A DNA stretch of 18,477 nucleotides from Oscillospiraceae bacterium (GTDB taxonomy: Bacteria > Bacillota > Clostridia > Oscillospirales > CAG-272): positions 1 to 18,477 of the forward strand of contig SVQJ01000012.1 in the NCBI GenBank assembly GCA_015065395.1, read 5' to 3'. A program made the translations under genes and the position numbers. The notes under the pieces were generated by a model. That model made no database searches, was not told the DNA's origin, and worked only from the letters and a program-made list of their open reading frames with translations. Below are positions 15,415 through 18,477 of this stretch, one piece after another (within the stretch, counting starts at the first letter, position 1; every line of letters begins with the position of its first letter).

Positions 15415-16057
15415 ATGTACAACAAAAAAATGATTAATGATTTAGTCGGGGACATATACGCGCACAATGGCATTAATGACAAATCAAAGCTAACAAGTAT
15501 CATAAAAGATAAATATTCTTTGATAAAAGACAGAAGTGTGTTCTTTTGTGATTTTTTTGCTATCCGATTTTGCAAGTCAAACAAACTGTCATACGGCAAT
15601 ACAGTCCTTGCAAGAGTCTTTGGTTAAAGCTCTTAAAGACGGAACGCCGCCTCCTAAAATATACACAGATGATAGACTTGGCGATTACGAGTATAGTTTT
15701 GAAAACTTTGAAACAGCAACAGATATAAAAACAAAGGTGCTTTTTCTTTCAAGCAATCCTAAGGGTTATAACGTGGACAAGCTATTAGAATTTCTTGCCA
15801 AAGAAAAAACCGTGTATCTCGTGTTTATAGTAGCTGTTGATAAGGATAAAAACATTACTACTCGACTTTGTTCTATGTTTAACAAACAGCTTTTGAACGG
15901 AACCGGTATAATCAGCCATTGGGCTGGGCGCAATTCAAGAGGGGTTACTCAGTATATGGGTAAGGCATTAGAGGAGATCGTCGATTCTTTTGATGAGAAA
16001 ATTGATTTTGAAAAATGTCGGGAATTTTTGGATAAATGTTTGTCTGATGCCAATTAA
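15415..16057 (+). pseudogene. Putative type II restriction endonuclease partner, split by a +1 frameshift
   Basis: Two overlapping frames, 15415-15627 and a frame that is open to 16057 and contains the rest, join by a +1 shift into one protein of about 213 residues. Frame one begins MYNKKMINDLVGDIY after a GAGGT ribosome site and reads well to SYGNTVL (about residue 65); frame two takes over at about QESLVKALKDG. The T7 run at 15552-15558 is an alternative slip point. The joined protein shows LGDYEYSFE followed about 13 residues later by DIKTK, a spacing that fits a PD-(D/E)xK nuclease core (D...DxK). It also has a conserved-looking WAGRNSRGVTQ near the end. I do not recognise the family by name. 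Position just after the methyltransferase, shared low GC and size all fit a restriction enzyme. A sequencing error, real decay or programmed frameshifting cannot be told apart here. Confidence 0.6.
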
Positions 16058-16085
16058 CTTGAAAAATAATTGTTGAGGTTTAGCT

Positions 16086-16724
16086 ATGAGCCTTGAAAAA
16101 ACTTACAGAAAAATGCATTCCGGAGAGCTTTATCTTCCCGGAGAGGCAGAGCTTATGAAGGAGCAGCTTGCGTGTCTTGATAAGCTTTATGAATTTAACA
16201 TGACCCGTCCCACGGAGCTTGAGAAGAGAGGGGAGCTTCTTTCTCAGATGTTCTGCGAGATCGGAGAGGGCTGTTATATCGAGCCTCCCCTTCATGCAAA
16301 TTTCGGCGGAAAGCACGTTCATTTCGGTCGCTACGTTTATGCGAATTTTAATCTGACCCTTGTGGACGATACGCATATCTACGTGGGTGACTGTACCATG
16401 TTCGGTCCGGGCGTTGTGGTGGCAACTGCCGGCCACCCTATCCGTCCCGATCTTCGTGCAAAAGGCTATCAGTATAATTTCCCTGTGCATATCGGCAAAA
16501 ACTGCTGGATCGGAGCAGGTGCTCTTATAGTCCCCGGTGTGACTGTCGGTGATAATGTGGTCATCGGAGCCGGAAGTGTCGTTACCAAGGATATCCCCTC
16601 AAACTCTGTGGCGGTGGGCAATCCCTGCCGCGTTATCAGAACGGTAAATGAAAGAGATATGGAGTATTATTTTAAGGATTGCCCCATTTCTCGGGAGCTT
16701 TTGCGTTCTGAGGGATTGGAATAA
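16086..16724 (+). CDS. Maltose/galactoside-type sugar O-acetyltransferase (hexapeptide repeat)
   Basis: A 212-residue acetyl-CoA-dependent acetyltransferase of the Maa/LacA/NodL group. The N-terminus carries the Maa helical domain (YRKMHSGELY, then ELMKEQLACLDKLYEFN). From about residue 60 a left-handed beta-helix follows, made of hexapeptide turns (IGKNCWIGAGALIVPGVTVG and so on), including the ANFGGKHVHFGRYVYANFN acceptor-site segment. His117 in ATAGHP is the expected catalytic base, matching His115 of LacA. These enzymes acetylate non-metabolised sugars or glycosides in the cytosol; the true substrate is unknown. ATG 16086 follows GAGG with a 9-base gap. Normal GC content resumes here, so it belongs to the ancestral chromosome right of the restriction-modification insert. 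It ends at a bidirectional terminator. Confidence 0.93.
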   Translation: MSLEKTYRKMHSGELYLPGEAELMKEQLACLDKLYEFNMTRPTELEKRGELLSQMFCEIGEGCYIEPPLHANFGGKHVHFGRYVYANFNLTLVDDTHIYVGDCTMFGPGVVVATAGHPIRPDLRAKGYQYNFPVHIGKNCWIGAGALIVPGVTVGDNVVIGAGSVVTKDIPSNSVAVGNPCRVIRTVNERDMEYYFKDCPISRELLRSEGLE

Positions 16725-16747
16725 AGGGAAGAAACGCTTTATATATT

Positions 16748-16795
16748 AAAAAGTCTGACAAAAGCTGTCTTCAAAGCTTTTGTCAGACTTTTTTG
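16748..16795. terminator. Bidirectional terminator between acetyltransferase and mscS-like gene
   Basis: A 15-bp perfect stem, AGTCTGACAAAAGCT (16752-16766) with AGCTTTTGTCAGACT (16775-16789), around an 8-base loop. It is flanked by an A-run on the left and a T-run on the right, so it can end transcription from both sides. The converging mscS-like gene stops at 16796. Confidence 0.95.
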
Positions 16796-17641
16796 TTAAT
16801 CCTTGGTGTTGATAACATTGATATCCAGCTTGTTGTAGGGGATCTCAATGCCGTTTTCGTTAAATGCCCGTTTCACATCTTCTCTCATACGAAAGGCTAT
16901 AGTCCAGTAGTCTGCGCTTTCACACCACATACGGACACGATAAGTGATCCCGCTGGGGGCGTATTCCATGATCATGGTATCAATGGGCTTTTCGCTGTTA
17001 TCCTTGATGACCTGAGGGATGGCGTTTGCGCAGCTGAGGAGGACATCTTTTACTTTATCCGCATCGCAGTTGTATGCGGCGGAAAAATCCAGATCCACAC
17101 GGCGGTATTTCTCTGCGGAGTAATTCACAAGGGTCTGGCTTGTCAAAACGCTGTTTGGTATGACTACGTTTTTATTATCGGGAGTGGCAAGAGTGGTATG
17201 AAAAATACCGATGGAGATAACGCTTCCCGAGTATCCCGAGCATTCTATGTAGTTTCCCACTGAGAAGGGGCGGAAAATGATTATCATGATCCCGCTGGCG
17301 ATATTTGAAAGACCGCCCTGGAGAGCAAGGCCGATCGCAACACCGGCGCTGGCTACAAGAGCTACCATGGATGACATGGGAACACCCAGATAAGCGGCAA
17401 CGGTTATCAGAAGAATTGCCTTGAACGCTATGGAAAGAAAGCTTATGGTAAAGCTTTTGACGGAGTTATCCATTTTTCTATACAGCTTGCTTTTTTCGAT
17501 CCGTTTAAGGATGAACTTTATAACGCGCAAGCCGAGGAAAAGGAAAAAGCCTGCGATAAGCAGCTTTATTCCGGCACTGATGAGTGTTCCTGTGGCAGAA
17601 TCCAAAAACTCCCTGTTAAAGAATCTCTCAAATATTTTCAT
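16796..17641 (-). CDS. MscS family small-conductance mechanosensitive channel
   Basis: About 281 residues. Three membrane helices occupy roughly 20-105. The pore helix TM3 is the segment SMVALVASAGVAIGLALQGGLSNIASG, with the Ala/Gly pattern that packs the MscS heptamer. The beta domain follows (FRPFSVGNYIECSGYSGSVISIGIFHTTLATPDNKNVVIPNSVL), then the alpha/beta C-terminal vestibule domain. Such channels open when membrane tension rises after osmotic downshock and release solutes. The length is close to the 286 of E. coli MscS. Two starts three codons apart are possible: ATG 17641 (used here) and GTG 17650; neither has a strong ribosome site. It lies 95 bases downstream of the SLOG-family gene on the same strand, with a small hairpin (17696-17715) between. 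The promoter was not clearly resolved. Confidence 0.92.
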   Translation of the reverse strand: MKIFERFFNREFLDSATGTLISAGIKLLIAGFFLFLGLRVIKFILKRIEKSKLYRKMDNSVKSFTISFLSIAFKAILLITVAAYLGVPMSSMVALVASAGVAIGLALQGGLSNIASGIMIIIFRPFSVGNYIECSGYSGSVISIGIFHTTLATPDNKNVVIPNSVLTSQTLVNYSAEKYRRVDLDFSAAYNCDADKVKDVLLSCANAIPQVIKDNSEKPIDTMIMEYAPSGITYRVRMWCESADYWTIAFRMREDVKRAFNENGIEIPYNKLDINVINTKD

Positions 17642-17695
17642 TATGAACACCGCGCTTTCGTTTTTTATGCTTTTATTTATGCAGGAAACATTATA

Positions 17696-17715
17696 TTACG
17701 GCTTTTTTGCCGTAA
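17696..17715 (-). other. Small hairpin upstream of the mscS-like gene
   Basis: TTACGGC and GCCGTAA pair around six T (on plus). On minus it directly abuts TATAAT (17690-17695), a possible -10 for mscS. It could be an operator or the remains of a terminator for the upstream gene; no T-run follows on either strand. Confidence 0.35.
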
Positions 17716-17736
17716 AAAGAAGATTTTTTTAAGAAA

Positions 17737-18267
17737 TTAAGAATTTACGTCCTCTTTATCGCAGATGGAAAGCTGAAAAAGGTCCGGCAGGGTCGTTTCC
17801 GAAAGATTTAGGATCTCCAGGCCTTTCTGCTTTGCGTATTTATATGTATAATGGGTGCCCCCTCGTCTGTGCTTGAGGTAAGATATGCATACAGATGAGC
17901 GATCTACCATCCTGCGATTTCTTTCATGCATACATTCCTCATTATAGAAATCGCTGATGTATTCTATTCGGTCCGCGCTGCCCAGTATTCTCTTGTACTG
18001 AGAAACATCCTCGGAATTTTTCCATTTCATCGTTTGGTCCCGGCAGGGAAGCACTAAAGAGAGGGTGATATCCGGGAAACGTCTGCGAAGATTTATTATG
18101 CATTCGGCAGCCATGGTATCAAATCCCACAGCGCCGCCGCAAAGAAAATCTGTGTATCCGCGGCAGATGAGCTTTGCAACTGCAGAGTAAAGCGCAGAAT
18201 TCAGCTGGGGTATTTCGTCACGGGGGACGGCCCTGTGCCCTGTAAAGCAAACTGTTTTATCCTTCAT
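17737..18267 (-). CDS. YpsA/DUF1273 SLOG-family protein
   Basis: A 176-residue protein with a Rossmann-like SLOG fold (PF06908 type), the nucleotide-binding family that includes B. subtilis YpsA and LOG-related proteins. Motifs visible are CFTGHR at 7-12, CGGAVGFDTMAAE at 43-55, and ERNRRMVDRSS near 115-125 with GGTHYTYKYA following. Together these mark the ligand pocket. YpsA has been linked to cell division and filament control, but no biochemical reaction is settled. ATG 18267 has a perfect AAAGGAGG ribosome site, and a consensus promoter sits just upstream. It may be co-transcribed with the mscS-like gene below it. SLOG domains also occur in defence and nucleotide-signalling systems, but no partner gene for that is nearby. 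Confidence 0.9.
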   Translation of the reverse strand: MKDKTVCFTGHRAVPRDEIPQLNSALYSAVAKLICRGYTDFLCGGAVGFDTMAAECIINLRRRFPDITLSLVLPCRDQTMKWKNSEDVSQYKRILGSADRIEYISDFYNEECMHERNRRMVDRSSVCISYLKHRRGGTHYTYKYAKQKGLEILNLSETTLPDLFQLSICDKEDVNS

Positions 18268-18291
18268 GCGCTCCTCCTTTGTTTTTTTATA

Positions 18292-18320
18292 ATTGTACCC
18301 CTCGTTGTCCTGTTTGTCAA
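18292..18320 (-). promoter_or_regulatory. Consensus sigma-A promoter of the SLOG-family gene
   Basis: On minus, TTGACA (18315-18320) and TACAAT (18292-18297) are separated by 17 bases, 24 bases upstream of the start codon. It is one of the best promoters in the window. Confidence 0.85.
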
Positions 18321-18372
18321 CAGAAAGACATTTTTATGAAAGACGGATCTCTGATTTGGCGGCTTCTTTTGC

Positions 18373-18440
18373 TTTGCAAGCTTCAGGTAGCTGATTCTTA
18401 AAGCTTTTTTTCGGGATTTTCAAAAAAAGCGACCGTTTTT
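18373..18440 (+). repeat. Dispersed repeat, copy 2
   Basis: Carries TTTGCAA, AAGCTTTTTTTC and CAAAAAAAGCGACCGTTT in the same order as 5000-5045, with extra bases between blocks. Arms GCTTTTTTT (18403-18411) and AAAAAAAGC (18422-18430) form a hairpin. It is followed by a long T-run and then by a sequence whose reverse complement begins TGCAAGTTTTTTTG, like the left part of copy 1. The last 150 bases of the window show no gene. Confidence 0.5.
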
Positions 18441-18477
18441 TTTTTTTTTGAAAGATTGGGTATCAAAAAAACTTGCA

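Noticed and set aside
15060..15599. Minus-strand open frame over the DNA methyltransferase end
   Set aside because: Antisense to the DPFLGSGTT region of the methyltransferase and to the start of its partner; no ribosome site.
17737..18267. SLOG protein as part of a defence system
   Set aside because: The motifs fit the YpsA-like housekeeping branch, and no effector or signalling-nucleotide synthase gene is next to it; the neighbour is an ordinary MscS channel.

Overview
The window looks like chromosome of a spore-forming Firmicute of class Clostridia, probably from a Ruminococcaceae/Oscillospiraceae-like gut lineage. The evidence is a SpoIIE homologue, an AbrB-type transition-state regulator with a zinc-finger tail, GGAGG-type ribosome sites, consensus sigma-A promoters with 17-bp spacers, U-tract terminators and moderate GC. 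The lineage is inferred from gene content and style, not from a marker search.

Layout, left to right. (1) 1-228, minus strand: the first 76 residues of a Na+/phosphate-cotransporter-family protein, cut by the window edge. (2) 465-2306: an AGCS sodium:amino-acid symporter, then a monocistronic abrB-like gene with a textbook promoter, upstream Spo0A-like boxes and a strong terminator. (3) 2448-4778: spoIIE, followed by about 290 bases of non-coding DNA made of stacked hairpins, including a perfect 29-bp stem. (4) 5072-6974: a divergent pair, an S1-repeat protein on minus and a YitT-family membrane protein on plus. (5) 7115-9568: an ECF-type sigma factor carrying about 380 extra C-terminal residues, then a zinc-ribbon membrane protein with its own promoter. 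(6) 9849-14360: a likely operon of a class I aminotransferase, inorganic pyrophosphatase, the ribosome-assembly GTPase Obg and an RsmF-like rRNA m5C methyltransferase. (7) 14392-16057: an AT-rich insert with a beta-class DNA methyltransferase and a small adjacent gene split by a +1 frameshift, most simply a decayed type II restriction-modification pair. (8) 16086-18267: a maltose/galactoside-type acetyltransferase on plus, sharing a bidirectional terminator with an MscS channel gene on minus, and behind that a minus-strand YpsA/SLOG-family gene with a perfect promoter. The last 150 bases are gene-free and carry a second copy of a short repeat found after spoIIE.

Most genes are core or widespread Clostridia functions: sporulation control, ribosome biogenesis and transport. 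The accessory part is the restriction-modification island. The two least explained protein features are the long C-terminal region of the ECF sigma factor and the broken gene next to the methyltransferase. I did not find convincing evidence of an entirely new system. No tRNA, rRNA, CRISPR array or insertion sequence was seen.
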